Source of the DNA: CALBPI01 sp039700805
GTDB lineage: Bacteria; Pseudomonadota; Gammaproteobacteria; Steroidobacterales; Woeseiaceae
DNA: 12,826 bases
Assembly (NCBI GenBank): GCA_039700805.1
Contig: JBCAZE010000090.1
Span: 1 to 12,826 of the forward strand
Direction of reading: 5' to 3'
The notes beneath the pieces are model-generated. The model was not told where the DNA came from and searched no databases. It saw only the letters and a program-made list of their open reading frames with translations. Shown piece by piece: positions 1 through 7,346 of the stretch (its first letter is position 1; each line of letters begins with the position of its first letter). The position numbers and the translations under genes were made by a program.

Positions 1-85
1 GTGCCCGGGGAGGGACTTGAACCCTCACTTCCTTTCGGAAAACGGATTTTAAGTCCGCAGCGTCTACCAATTCCGCCACCCGGGC
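1..85 (-). tRNA. leuZ: tRNA-Leu (anticodon TAA), 3' end cut by window edge
   Basis: Read on the minus strand, the acceptor arm GCCCGGG (from position 85) pairs with CCCGGGC ending at position 3. The anticodon loop is ACTTAAAA with anticodon TAA. A long class II variable arm with stem TTCC/GGAA confirms a leucine-type tRNA, and the T arm contains GGTTCAAGTCC. The discriminator A is at position 2 and the first C of CCA at position 1, so the last two bases of CCA lie outside the window. It follows tRNA-Cys by 20 nt, as leuZ follows cysT in E. coli, so the two are probably co-transcribed. Confidence 0.96.
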
Positions 86-105
86 GATGGATGAGCATTC
101 AAAGA

Positions 106-180
106 TGGAGGCCAGGCCCGGAATCGAACCGAGGTCCGCGGCTTTGCAGGCCGCTGCATAACCACTCTGCCACCTGGCCG
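106..180 (-). tRNA. cysT: tRNA-Cys (anticodon GCA)
   Basis: On the minus strand the acceptor arm GGCCAGG starts at 180 and pairs with CCTGGCC near 110. The discriminator is T and a genome-encoded CCA occupies 108-106. The anticodon loop CTGCAAA gives GCA. The T arm has GGTTCGATTCC. This gene and tRNA-Leu are the distal two members of the E. coli-type glyW-cysT-leuZ group, but here tRNA-Gly lies about 2.5 kb upstream, beyond fahA-hmgA. Confidence 0.97.
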
Positions 181-203
181 GTGTCAGCTGTTTGAGGCGC
201 GAA

Positions 204-232
204 AGCGTAGCACACCACAACACGCACTTCAC
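204..232 (-). promoter_or_regulatory. possible weak promoter for tRNA-Cys/tRNA-Leu
   Basis: In the 79-bp gap between hmgA and tRNA-Cys, the minus strand carries TACGCT (209-204) as a possible -10 box. GTGAAG lies 17 bp upstream and is a poor -35 match. The bases after the -10 are GC-rich (TTCGCGCC), as in stringently controlled stable RNA promoters. No clear terminator follows hmgA, so read-through from fahA-hmgA is an equal alternative. Confidence 0.28.
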
Positions 233-259
233 GGTCTCTGTCGCTTTTTTTCTTGCCGC

Positions 260-1549
260 CTAAGGTAATTTTGCTCGTGGCAGATCCTGCCAACAATCCG
301 CATAGTCGAGTTGTAATTCCGGGGCATTCATCGCAAACCGTGTCGGGCGCATCAGGTACCGCGATTCGAACATGAATGCCATCGTGTTATCGAGCTTCTC
401 CGGCGCCAAGTCGGCTGAAATTGCTTTCTGATAAGCCACCGTGTCCGGCCCATGCCCCGACATGCAGTTATGGAGCGAGGCACCGCCCGGTGCGAATCCG
501 TCACCCTCTTTCGCATCATACTCACCGTAAATTAGCCCCATGAATTCACTCATGACATTGCGGTGGTACCAAGGCGGCCGGAAGGAGTGCTCCATCACGA
601 GCCAGCGTGGCGGGAAGATCACGAAATCAATGTTCGCCGTTCCTGTCGTATCGGAGGGTGATGTCAGCACAGTGAAGATCGATGGGTCCGGGTGGTCGTA
701 GCTGATCGAACCGATGGTGTTGAAACGACGCAGATCGTATTTATACGGCGCGAGGTTCCCGTGCCACGCGACAACATCGAGCGGCGAATGATCGAGTCGC
801 GCGCTGAACCACTCACCAGAAAATTTAACGATGAGAATCGCATCATCATTGTCATCATCGAAGCGCGCCACTGGCGTCAAAAAATCGCGATCATTGGCCA
901 AGCCGTCAGTGCCGATCAGACCGCGCTCGGGCAACTCCAGCATCGCACCATAATTTTCCAAGAGATATCCGTTTGCCGGCCCATTCGGCAGCTGAACTCG
1001 GAATTTGACGCCGCGCGGGATAACCGCGATTTCACCCGGTGAAATATCGAGATCGCCGAATTCCGTTTGAATATGGAGCTCGCCGGATTGCGGCACGATC
1101 AGCAATTCGCCGTCGGCATTGTAAAAGTAACGACGATCCATCGAACAGGTCGCGTGGTAGGCATGCGTTGCCATGCCAACCTGCATATGTGCGTTACCGT
1201 TGGTTGCGATGGTACGCCAGCTGTCCACAAAATCGCGCTCGCCGTCAGCCGCAAATGGTGACCAACGCAACGGGTCCGGTGTGATGACGGCTTGCGCATC
1301 AGGTGCTGTCACAACACCGGTGTGGGTGTACGGCGAGAAACGACCTTGGACGACTGAAGGACGAATTCGATATAGCCAGCTTCGTCGGTTGCGAGCTCGA
1401 GGTGCGGTGAATGCACTACCGCTCAGTTTCTCCGCATACAGCCCATGCGCTACGTTCTGCGGAGAATTCTGGCCTTGGGGCAATACCCCGCTGAGCGCCT
1501 CACTTTCAAAGTGATTCGCAAAGCCACTCAGATACTGAAGCGTTGCCAT
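260..1549 (-). CDS. hmgA: homogentisate 1,2-dioxygenase
   Basis: Cytosolic non-haem iron enzyme that opens the homogentisate ring to give maleylacetoacetate in tyrosine/phenylalanine degradation. The protein is 429 aa, usual for bacterial HmgA, and collinear with the family from SGFANHFESEAL at the N-terminus. Matching the known human enzyme, the iron ligands are H329 and E335 in PPWYHRNVMSEFMGL and H366 in GHGPD. Further active-site histidines are H286 (DHPDPSIF) and H360 (LHNCM). All are intact. Two adjacent ATGs exist (1552 and 1549). The second is chosen because AGGGGA (1560-1555) is 5 nt from it but only 2 nt from the first. fahA ends 23 bp upstream, so fahA-hmgA form an operon. No maleylacetoacetate isomerase gene or regulator adjoins it. 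Identity is secure. Confidence 0.96.
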   Translation of the reverse strand: MATLQYLSGFANHFESEALSGVLPQGQNSPQNVAHGLYAEKLSGSAFTAPRARNRRSWLYRIRPSVVQGRFSPYTHTGVVTAPDAQAVITPDPLRWSPFAADGERDFVDSWRTIATNGNAHMQVGMATHAYHATCSMDRRYFYNADGELLIVPQSGELHIQTEFGDLDISPGEIAVIPRGVKFRVQLPNGPANGYLLENYGAMLELPERGLIGTDGLANDRDFLTPVARFDDDNDDAILIVKFSGEWFSARLDHSPLDVVAWHGNLAPYKYDLRRFNTIGSISYDHPDPSIFTVLTSPSDTTGTANIDFVIFPPRWLVMEHSFRPPWYHRNVMSEFMGLIYGEYDAKEGDGFAPGGASLHNCMSGHGPDTVAYQKAISADLAPEKLDNTMAFMFESRYLMRPTRFAMNAPELQLDYADCWQDLPRAKLP

Positions 1550-1575
1550 CATTATCCCCTGCTCTCTTTGGCACT

Positions 1576-2553
1576 CTACGCTTTGATGACGGTCTGATCG
1601 ATGGCACCGAACACACTGTTGCCATCGCGATCTTTCATCTCTATTCGCACCGTATCACCGAACTTCATAAATGACGTCGTCGGCGCACCATTCTCGATCG
1701 TCTCCAGCATACGTTTTTCCGCAATACAGCTCGAGCCTCGGCTGCGATCATAGTTGGAGATGGTGCCACTGCCGATAATGGTGCCGGCACCGAGACGCCG
1801 AGTCTTCGCCACATGAGCGATCAGCTGCTCAAAGTTGAAAGTCATATCGACGCCACACTCAGGCTCACCGAACAGTTCACCATTGAAATGTGTCGTTAGC
1901 GGCAATGAGAAGGTGCCGTTTGCGTAGTGTTCGCCCAACTCATCTGGCGTGACCGCGACTGGAGAGAACGCGCTAGATGGCTTGGACTGATAAAAACCAA
2001 AGCCTTTGGCCAACTCGCCTGGAATCAAGCCGCGTAGCGACACGTCGTTAACGATCATCAATAAGCGGACATACTGACCGGCATCATCCGCAGACACGCC
2101 CATTGGCACGTCGTCCGTGATGACTGCGGTTTCGGCCTCCATATCGATGCCGAAGGACTCATCGGGAACGGGAATGTCATCGCGCGGGCCTAAGAAGGTG
2201 TCAGATCCACCTTGATAAACCAACGGGTCGTGCCAAAAGCTCTCTGGCATCTCCGCTCCTCGCGCCTTGCGTACAAGCTCTACGTGATTCACATACGCAC
2301 TGCCATCGACCCAGTGATAGGCACGCGGCAATGGCGAGTCACACTGGGCCGGGTCAAACGCAAACGCCCCGTCTGCTTTGCCGTCATTCAGATCGCTGTA
2401 CAGTGCCTCCAGCGCCGGTGATGTGGCCGCCCAATCATCCAGGGCCGCTTGCAAGGTTGGCGCAATCGCTGTGGCGTCGACTGCCAACGATAAATCGCGG
2501 CTAACAACGGTCAATTTGCCGTCCCGACCATGTTTCAAACTTGCGAGCTTCAT
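1576..2553 (-). CDS. fahA: fumarylacetoacetase (fumarylacetoacetate hydrolase)
   Basis: Hydrolyses fumarylacetoacetate to fumarate and acetoacetate, the last step of homogentisate degradation. The 325-aa product belongs to the shorter bacterial FAH type. An N-terminal domain spans roughly residues 1-75 and the FAH fold follows. Metal-site acidic residues are visible: D83 with H90 spaced as in the mouse enzyme (DGSAYVNH), the E-x-E pair E139/E141, and D170 (MIVND). Other family blocks are QSKPSSAFSPVAVTPDELG (189-207) and GSGTISN (261-267). The start is set by a near-ideal Shine-Dalgarno AGGAGGT just upstream of the ATG. It is the first gene of the fahA-hmgA unit and sits directly behind the tRNA-Gly terminator. 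A related hydrolase of another catechol-type pathway is the alternative, but pairing with hmgA argues against it. Confidence 0.93.
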   Translation of the reverse strand: MKLASLKHGRDGKLTVVSRDLSLAVDATAIAPTLQAALDDWAATSPALEALYSDLNDGKADGAFAFDPAQCDSPLPRAYHWVDGSAYVNHVELVRKARGAEMPESFWHDPLVYQGGSDTFLGPRDDIPVPDESFGIDMEAETAVITDDVPMGVSADDAGQYVRLLMIVNDVSLRGLIPGELAKGFGFYQSKPSSAFSPVAVTPDELGEHYANGTFSLPLTTHFNGELFGEPECGVDMTFNFEQLIAHVAKTRRLGAGTIIGSGTISNYDRSRGSSCIAEKRMLETIENGAPTTSFMKFGDTVRIEMKDRDGNSVFGAIDQTVIKA

Positions 2554-2583
2554 GCGACCTCCTCAATTAGTTTCATCTGTTAC

Positions 2584-2611
2584 TTTATACAAGCCATTTC
2601 ATTTAGGCAAA
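2584..2611 (-). promoter_or_regulatory. candidate fahA-hmgA promoter
   Basis: On the minus strand TATAAA (2589-2584) is a good -10 box. TTTGCC (2611-2606), 16 bp upstream, is a weak -35. It lies in the only gap between the tRNA-Gly terminator (ends 2613) and the fahA Shine-Dalgarno, so initiation near here is expected if the terminator is efficient. The weak -35 suggests dependence on an activator (inference). Confidence 0.4.
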
Positions 2612-2612
2612 C

Positions 2613-2649
2613 AAAAAGCCCGGTCATCCTTGCGGAAAACCGGGCTTTT
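2613..2649 (-). terminator. intrinsic terminator of tRNA-Gly
   Basis: A perfect 10-bp inverted repeat pairs 2640-2649 with 2614-2623 (AAAAGCCCGG and its complement). The 16-nt loop and A/T ends give a run of five U on the minus-strand transcript. It starts 8 nt after the tRNA CCA end and would separate tRNA-Gly from fahA. The plus strand also ends in T4, so it could act in both directions. Confidence 0.88.
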
Positions 2650-2656
2650 CTTAACC

Positions 2657-2732
2657 TGGAGCGGGTGAACGGGTTCGAACCGTCGACCTGTACCTTGGCA
2701 AGGTACCGCTCTACCAACTGAGCTACACCCGC
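2657..2732 (-). tRNA. glyW: tRNA-Gly (anticodon GCC)
   Basis: On the minus strand the acceptor arm GCGGGTG begins at 2732 and pairs with the arm just before TCCA. The D arm is AGCTCAGTTGGTAGAGC, the anticodon loop CTTGCCAA gives GCC, and the T arm has GGTTCGAACCC. CCA is encoded at 2659-2657. It lies downstream of uvrC-pgsA exactly as glyW does in E. coli, but has its own promoter and terminator here. Confidence 0.97.
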
Positions 2733-2770
2733 TTGAGTGTGTCTGGTGCTTGTGCAACACCGAGCGCGGC

Positions 2771-2798
2771 ATTTTACTTGAGACCGAGTGGCTGTCAA
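2771..2798 (-). promoter_or_regulatory. sigma70 promoter of tRNA-Gly
   Basis: On the minus strand there is a consensus -35 TTGACA (2798-2793), a 16-bp spacer and -10 TAAAAT (2776-2771, five of six bases). A GC-rich discriminator (GCCGCGC) follows, typical of stringently controlled stable RNA promoters. The predicted start is about 30 nt before the mature tRNA. Confidence 0.82.
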
Positions 2799-2829
2799 GG
2801 GACTAGCGGCATTGAGCAGCAATTAATTG

Positions 2830-2860
2830 AAAAAGCGTGCGGCTGATACCAATGCCAGCC
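2830..2860 (-). terminator. possible weak terminator after pgsA
   Basis: On the minus strand GGCTGG (2860-2855) pairs with TCAGCC (2846-2841) through five Watson-Crick pairs and one G-U. A run of five T (2834-2830) follows after about six bases. The displaced U-tract and short stem make termination uncertain, so pgsA transcripts may run on into tRNA-Gly. Confidence 0.3.
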
Positions 2861-2905
2861 TTCGCTGAATCTAACCGTCCTTCCCGCTGCAATGCAATCG
2901 TTGAC

Positions 2906-3466
2906 TCAAAGCCCCTTGCGAAGGACCGGCCATGCGGCACTTAAATAGACCCACATAGACCACAATGTCATGGCGGCAGCGATCAGCAATGCAATAAAGC
3001 CTAGCTCCATGATCGGTAAGCCCCACAACGGGCCGCCCCAGAGCATGAATGACAATCCGATTAACTGAAAGGTTGTTTTGATCTTGCCAACCATCGACAC
3101 GGCAACGGTCGCGCTCGCCTGCTGACTCGCCATCCATTCGCGCAACGCTGACACGGTGATTTCGCGGCCAATGATGATCGCGGCGATGATGGCCATCATC
3201 CACGTGCCTTCTGATTGCACCAACAACACCAGCGCCACGGCAACGATTAACTTGTCTGCAACGGGATCAAGAAATGCGCCGAATGGTGTCATTTGGTTAA
3301 AACGCCGAGCGATGTAGCCATCGAAAAAATCGGAAATTGCGGCTGCGGCGAAGGTCAATGCGGCGGCTCTGCGCCCCATTTCAATCGGCAGATAGAACAA
3401 CAATACACACAGCGGGATCGCCAGGATCCGAAATCCCGTGATGATATTGGCAAAATTTAGCTTCAT
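2906..3466 (-). CDS. pgsA: CDP-diacylglycerol--glycerol-3-phosphate 3-phosphatidyltransferase
   Basis: Inner-membrane enzyme that makes phosphatidylglycerol phosphate from CDP-diacylglycerol and glycerol-3-phosphate, the committed step to phosphatidylglycerol and cardiolipin. The 186-aa protein has the usual family length. It carries the full CDP-alcohol phosphatidyltransferase signature: D46, D49-G50, A53-R54, G63, D67 and D71. Several hydrophobic segments are visible (about 8-26, 34-47, 73-83, 89-101, 134-148 and 153-170). The ATG overlaps the uvrC stop codon (ATGA) with little Shine-Dalgarno, so its translation is probably coupled to uvrC. The uvrC-pgsA-tRNA-Gly order agrees with the gammaproteobacterial arrangement. 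Confidence 0.95.
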   Translation of the reverse strand: MKLNFANIITGFRILAIPLCVLLFYLPIEMGRRAAALTFAAAAISDFFDGYIARRFNQMTPFGAFLDPVADKLIVAVALVLLVQSEGTWMMAIIAAIIIGREITVSALREWMASQQASATVAVSMVGKIKTTFQLIGLSFMLWGGPLWGLPIMELGFIALLIAAAMTLWSMWVYLSAAWPVLRKGL

Positions 3467-5349
3467 TCGTTGCTACCGGACATCGATGCCACATCGTCTT
3501 TCGTCGCGACAATCGATTGGTGAAATTCTAGATAAATGCGTTCGGCCATCTGGCGGCTAATGCCCTTTAGTTTGGCCAGGTCGTCAATGCTCGCACGTCG
3601 GACCCCCTGCAGGCCACCAAATTGTGTCAGCAGCTGCCGACGCCTTACCGGGCCAAGACCCGGGATCGCCTCCAGGCCGGAGACTTTTCGCGCCTTCTCT
3701 CGTCGCCCTCGATGGCCTGTGATAGCGAATCGGTGCGCTTCGTCGCGCACACGCTGAATCAAAAGTAATGCCGGTGAGTCGGGTCCGGGGATAATCGGCC
3801 GGGACTGGTCCACCAAGAACAACTGCTCGGCCCCCGCTTTGCGCGCACGACCCTTCGCAACACCGACCAACATGATGTCATCGAGCCCATACTCACTCAT
3901 AACGTCCGCAGCTTGCCGAAGCTGCCCTTTACCGCCATCGATTAACACCATGTCGGGCATAGCGACTTCGCCTTTTTTCACGCGCTCATAACGCCTTTGT
4001 AGCGCCTCGCGCATCGCCGCATAGTCATCGCCCGTATCCGTGGTCTGAATGTTGAACCGGCGATAGTCGCTTTTTAGAGGGCCCTCACTGCCGAATACCA
4101 CGCACGAGGCGACAGTCGCCTCGCCGCCGGTATGACTGATATCGAAACACTCGACCCTGGCAGGCGGTTCATCGAGGTCAAACAAATCCGCTAAGGACTG
4201 ATATTGCAAATCAATACTGGCGCGACTCGCTGCCTCAAGGCCCGCCCCTTGTTGCGCATTGTCATAGGCCATCGCAAGCCACGCTGCGCGATCAGCGCGC
4301 ACCTGATGTTTCAACATGACCTTGTGACCCGATTGACTGGTGAGTGCCTCAGTCAGCCAATCGCCGTCCTGAAGGGCCACCGGCACGATCAGTTCAGCGG
4401 GTGCCTCACGATCCAAATAAAACTGGCCCAGAAACGCGTCCAAAACCGCGTCATCCGTATTGCCCTCAGCATTCTTCGGCAGAAAGGTCCGACTACCGAG
4501 AACCCGCCCCGCACGTACAAACAAAACGGCAACGCAGGTCGTCCGGCCACTGCGGAAAAGTCCAAACACATCCGCATCAACGTTCGCCTGCGTGGAAACG
4601 CGCTGTTCGGCCTCGATACGACGCAGGCGGGCGACCTGGTCGCGCAGCCGAGCAGCTTGCTCGAAATCCAGTGATGCGGCTGCATCCTCCATCCGCACAA
4701 CCAGTCTATCGATGACGTCGCGGTTTCGTCCTTTCAAAAACGCAGTGCTATCGGCGACATCCTGCGCATAGTCCTCAGGACTAATCAGTCCGACGCACGG
4801 ACCAGAACAACGCTTGATCTGGTATTGCAAGCAAGGTCTCGAGCGATTGGCAAAGAAACTATCGCGACATTGGCGAACCTGAAAAAGTTTCTGCAACTCA
4901 TTCAACGTATTCTTAACCGCCGCAGCGCTCGGATAAGGTCCGAAAAATTGATCCTTCTTCCGTTTCTTACCACGGTAAAAAGACAAACGCGGATACTCAT
5001 GCGAGGTGCTTGCGCGTATCCATGGATAGCTCTTGTCGTCGCGGAGTACAATGTTAAACCGCGGCCGATGTTGCTTGATGAGCGTGTGCTCTAACAGAAG
5101 CGCCTCTACTTCTGTGTTGGTGAGAGTAACCTCCACATTGGCAACTCGCGACACCATGGCCATCGTCTTGGTGTCCTTCGCTTTGCCACTGAAATACGTC
5201 GAGACACGCTTTTTTAAGTCGCGCGCTTTACCCACATAGATGATTTCACCGTCAGCGTCGTACATCCGGTACACGCCAGGGCGGTGCGAGAGATGTTTAA
5301 CAAAGCGACTAGCGTCAAAGCCGCTGGGCTCGGACGGCTTTTCGCTCAC
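3463..5349 (-). CDS. uvrC: excinuclease ABC subunit C
   Basis: Nucleotide excision repair nuclease that makes the 3' and 5' incisions around UvrB-bound lesions. The 628-aa product is full length. An N-terminal GIY-YIG nuclease has G25-V26-Y27 and Y38-V39-G40, a conserved arginine region near 43-48, and an acidic E82/E87 segment. Cysteines 161, 174, 181 and 185 fit the iron-sulfur cluster known in UvrC. A UVR (UvrB-binding) motif lies at about 213-247. The RNase H-like nuclease has D403 (ECFDISH), D471 (VLIDGGKGQL) and H539 (RDEAHRFAI). Tandem helix-hairpin-helix motifs cover 558-608 (AIPGLGP, LKGIS). It begins with GTG, overlapping the TGA of the uracil-DNA glycosylase gene (GTGA), and ends in ATGA overlap with pgsA, so all three are probably co-translated. 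Confidence 0.97.
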   Translation of the reverse strand: MSEKPSEPSGFDASRFVKHLSHRPGVYRMYDADGEIIYVGKARDLKKRVSTYFSGKAKDTKTMAMVSRVANVEVTLTNTEVEALLLEHTLIKQHRPRFNIVLRDDKSYPWIRASTSHEYPRLSFYRGKKRKKDQFFGPYPSAAAVKNTLNELQKLFQVRQCRDSFFANRSRPCLQYQIKRCSGPCVGLISPEDYAQDVADSTAFLKGRNRDVIDRLVVRMEDAAASLDFEQAARLRDQVARLRRIEAEQRVSTQANVDADVFGLFRSGRTTCVAVLFVRAGRVLGSRTFLPKNAEGNTDDAVLDAFLGQFYLDREAPAELIVPVALQDGDWLTEALTSQSGHKVMLKHQVRADRAAWLAMAYDNAQQGAGLEAASRASIDLQYQSLADLFDLDEPPARVECFDISHTGGEATVASCVVFGSEGPLKSDYRRFNIQTTDTGDDYAAMREALQRRYERVKKGEVAMPDMVLIDGGKGQLRQAADVMSEYGLDDIMLVGVAKGRARKAGAEQLFLVDQSRPIIPGPDSPALLLIQRVRDEAHRFAITGHRGRREKARKVSGLEAIPGLGPVRRRQLLTQFGGLQGVRRASIDDLAKLKGISRQMAERIYLEFHQSIVATKDDVASMSGSNE

Positions 5350-5993
5350 CGGTAGTTTCCTGCCTGCGCGATCTCTGCCGCCTTTTGAAACACCGATTCA
5401 AACATCGGCGTCGTCAAACGACCGGTGTTCGTGTTGTAACGGCTGCAGTGATAACTGTCGACCATCGTCACTGACCGAGGCAACGCATGAACCGCTTCAT
5501 GGGCAAATTTAAAGTCCGCCTGTCGCAAGCCCAGTGCACGAATGATGGCCTTATGAGCAATACCGCCGAGCGCTATAATGACGCCGCCCTCGGGTACGGT
5601 CGCAAGCTCATTCGCAAGGAAGCGATTGCAGTTATTGACTTCCGCACCAACGGGTTTGTTTTGCGGTGGCAGACACTTTACCGCGTTCGTGATGCGCGCA
5701 TCGATCAGCTCGAGGCCATCGTCTGCGCTCACCGACTCGGGACGTGTGGCTAACCCATACTTGTGCAGTGTCTCGTAGAGAAGGATGCCCGCATGGTCGC
5801 CGGTGAACGCTCGTCCTGAAGCGTTTGCGCCATGCATACCTGGCGCGAGACCAACCACCAGTAACCGCGCGTTCGGAACTCCGAACGGCGGTACCGGTAA
5901 ACCGTGGTAGGTCGGATATTTCTCACGAACGTCGACAAGAAATTCCGCGAGCCTTGGGCACGCGACACACTCGGCGTCGTAGATGTCAGCCAT
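5346..5993 (-). CDS. family 5 (UDGb-type) uracil-DNA glycosylase
   Basis: Base excision repair enzyme that removes uracil and, in characterised relatives, other deaminated bases such as hypoxanthine. The 215-aa protein has motif 1 GLAPGMHGAN (48-57) followed by GRAFTGDHAG with D66. Motif 2 is YHCSRYNTNTGRLT (181-194) with H182, N187 and G191. Cysteines C9, C12, C107 and C122 (C-x2-C-x94-C-x14-C) match the 4Fe-4S ligands of families 4 and 5. HG after GLAPG, rather than the family 4 GEAPG...GRPFVG pattern, favours family 5. C183 stands where many relatives have proline. It starts 12 nt after the icd stop and overlaps uvrC by 4 nt, placing two repair genes behind a TCA-cycle gene. AGGA is only one base before the ATG, so translation may depend on icd. 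Confidence 0.88.
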   Translation of the reverse strand: MADIYDAECVACPRLAEFLVDVREKYPTYHGLPVPPFGVPNARLLVVGLAPGMHGANASGRAFTGDHAGILLYETLHKYGLATRPESVSADDGLELIDARITNAVKCLPPQNKPVGAEVNNCNRFLANELATVPEGGVIIALGGIAHKAIIRALGLRQADFKFAHEAVHALPRSVTMVDSYHCSRYNTNTGRLTTPMFESVFQKAAEIAQAGNYR

Positions 5994-6005
5994 ATCCTGG
6001 TCTAC

Positions 6006-7346
6006 TCAGTCGTCCATATGGCGAATGATCGCTTCGCCGAAGCCCTTCGTCCCCATAAGTTTGGCACCGGGGATCAACTGCTCGAGTTCTTCTTTGACAC
6101 CATCCTTGCCGTCTACTGGCTCTTTACGTTTCGGCGCTCGAATCGCTTCACGAAGCCTCGCCAAATCGAAGGTCAGCTCTTTTGCAGCAATCGTATTCGC
6201 CACACCCTTAACAATCAGATCGGCCGCTTCCGTCCAACCGAGATAACGCAACATCATCTCCGCCGACAAGATCAGCGATCCCGGGTTCACGCGATCTTTG
6301 CCTGCAAAGCCCGGCGCCGTGCCATGCGTCGCCTCAAACACGCCGACCCCAGCACCGATGTTTGCACCAGGTGCGATGCCAATACCGCCGACTTGTGCTG
6401 CAAGTGCATCGGAGATGTAGTCGCCATTTAGATTCAACGTTGCGATGACATCGTATTCTTCTGGTCGAAGCAGAATCTGTTGCAGGAAGTTATCCGCGAT
6501 GACGTCCTTGACGATGATCTCGCGGCCAGTACGGGGATTGTTGAACGTCATCCAAGGACCATTACCTTTAGTGACAGCCCCATAGTCGTTCGCGGCTACT
6601 TGATAGCCCCACTGGCAGAAGGCACCTTCGGTGTACTTCATGATGTTGCCTTTGTGGACCAACGACACAGAACCCAGATCATTGTCGATACAGTAATCAA
6701 TCGCTTTGCGGACTAGCCGTTCGGAGCCTTCTCGAGACACGGGCTTGATGCCGATACCTGAGCTCGACGGGAATCGAATCTTCGTGACACCGAGCTCATC
6801 TTGGAGAAACTTGATGAGCTTCTGCGCTTCCTGAGAACCGGTTGGATATTCGATGCCGGCATAGATGTCTTCCGTGTTCTCACGAAACACCACCATGTTC
6901 ACGAGATCGGAGTCCTTCATAGGCGTTTCAACGCCAGGGAAGTAACGGATCGGTCGAACACATGCGTACAAATCCAATGTCTGACGTATCGACACGTTTA
7001 ACGAACGAATGCCGCCGCCAATCGGGGTGGCCAATGGCCCTTTGATGGAAACAACGAACCGACGCAACGCATCGAGTGTTTCCTCTGGCAAGAATGTCGC
7101 GCTCTCGTAAACTTCGCTCGCTTTCGCGCCCGCGTAAATTTCCATCCATGCGATGCTGCGCTTGTCGCCGTAAGCTTTTTCGACAGCGGCATTGACCACG
7201 TCGAGCATTACCGGTGTGACGTCGATACCAATCCCATCACCTTCGATGAACGGAATGATGGGCCGGTCCGGTACTTCGAGACGCAAATCCTGTGTGAGTG
7301 TGATCGGATCGCCATCCGTTGGCACTGTGATCTTGTCGTATTGCAT
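6006..7346 (-). CDS. icd: isocitrate dehydrogenase, type I (cofactor uncertain)
   Basis: Oxidatively decarboxylates isocitrate to 2-oxoglutarate in the TCA cycle. The 446-aa protein is collinear with E. coli Icd. It has IEGDGIG near the N-terminus, GGGIRSLNV with S115 (the E. coli AceK phosphorylation-site equivalent), Y162 (DIYAGIEY), K232 (VHKGN), and metal-binding D281, D309 and D313. About 27 extra charged residues lie near the C-terminus (about 403-430), explaining the length over E. coli's 416. In the NADP pocket, E. coli K344-Y345 are G346-F347 here and Y391 is phenylalanine, while R395 is kept, so NADP preference is not assured. The ATG at 7346 is chosen over an in-frame GTG at 7367 because GGGGA precedes it at good distance and homology begins there. 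It is divergent from rluE, as in E. coli, and heads the run to pgsA. Confidence 0.94.
   Translation of the reverse strand: MQYDKITVPTDGDPITLTQDLRLEVPDRPIIPFIEGDGIGIDVTPVMLDVVNAAVEKAYGDKRSIAWMEIYAGAKASEVYESATFLPEETLDALRRFVVSIKGPLATPIGGGIRSLNVSIRQTLDLYACVRPIRYFPGVETPMKDSDLVNMVVFRENTEDIYAGIEYPTGSQEAQKLIKFLQDELGVTKIRFPSSSGIGIKPVSREGSERLVRKAIDYCIDNDLGSVSLVHKGNIMKYTEGAFCQWGYQVAANDYGAVTKGNGPWMTFNNPRTGREIIVKDVIADNFLQQILLRPEEYDVIATLNLNGDYISDALAAQVGGIGIAPGANIGAGVGVFEATHGTAPGFAGKDRVNPGSLILSAEMMLRYLGWTEAADLIVKGVANTIAAKELTFDLARLREAIRAPKRKEPVDGKDGVKEELEQLIPGAKLMGTKGFGEAIIRHMDD

Noticed and set aside
1039..1514. Long plus-strand frames inside hmgA
   Set aside because: They are antisense shadows of hmgA, without ribosome binding sites or family motifs.
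2378..2822. Frames running across fahA's start, the terminator and tRNA-Gly
   Set aside because: They read through tRNA and terminator sequence, so they are not plausible genes.
4204..4715. Plus-strand frames of 100-156 codons inside uvrC
   Set aside because: They overlap each other and the intact uvrC coding frame, and show no protein-family features.
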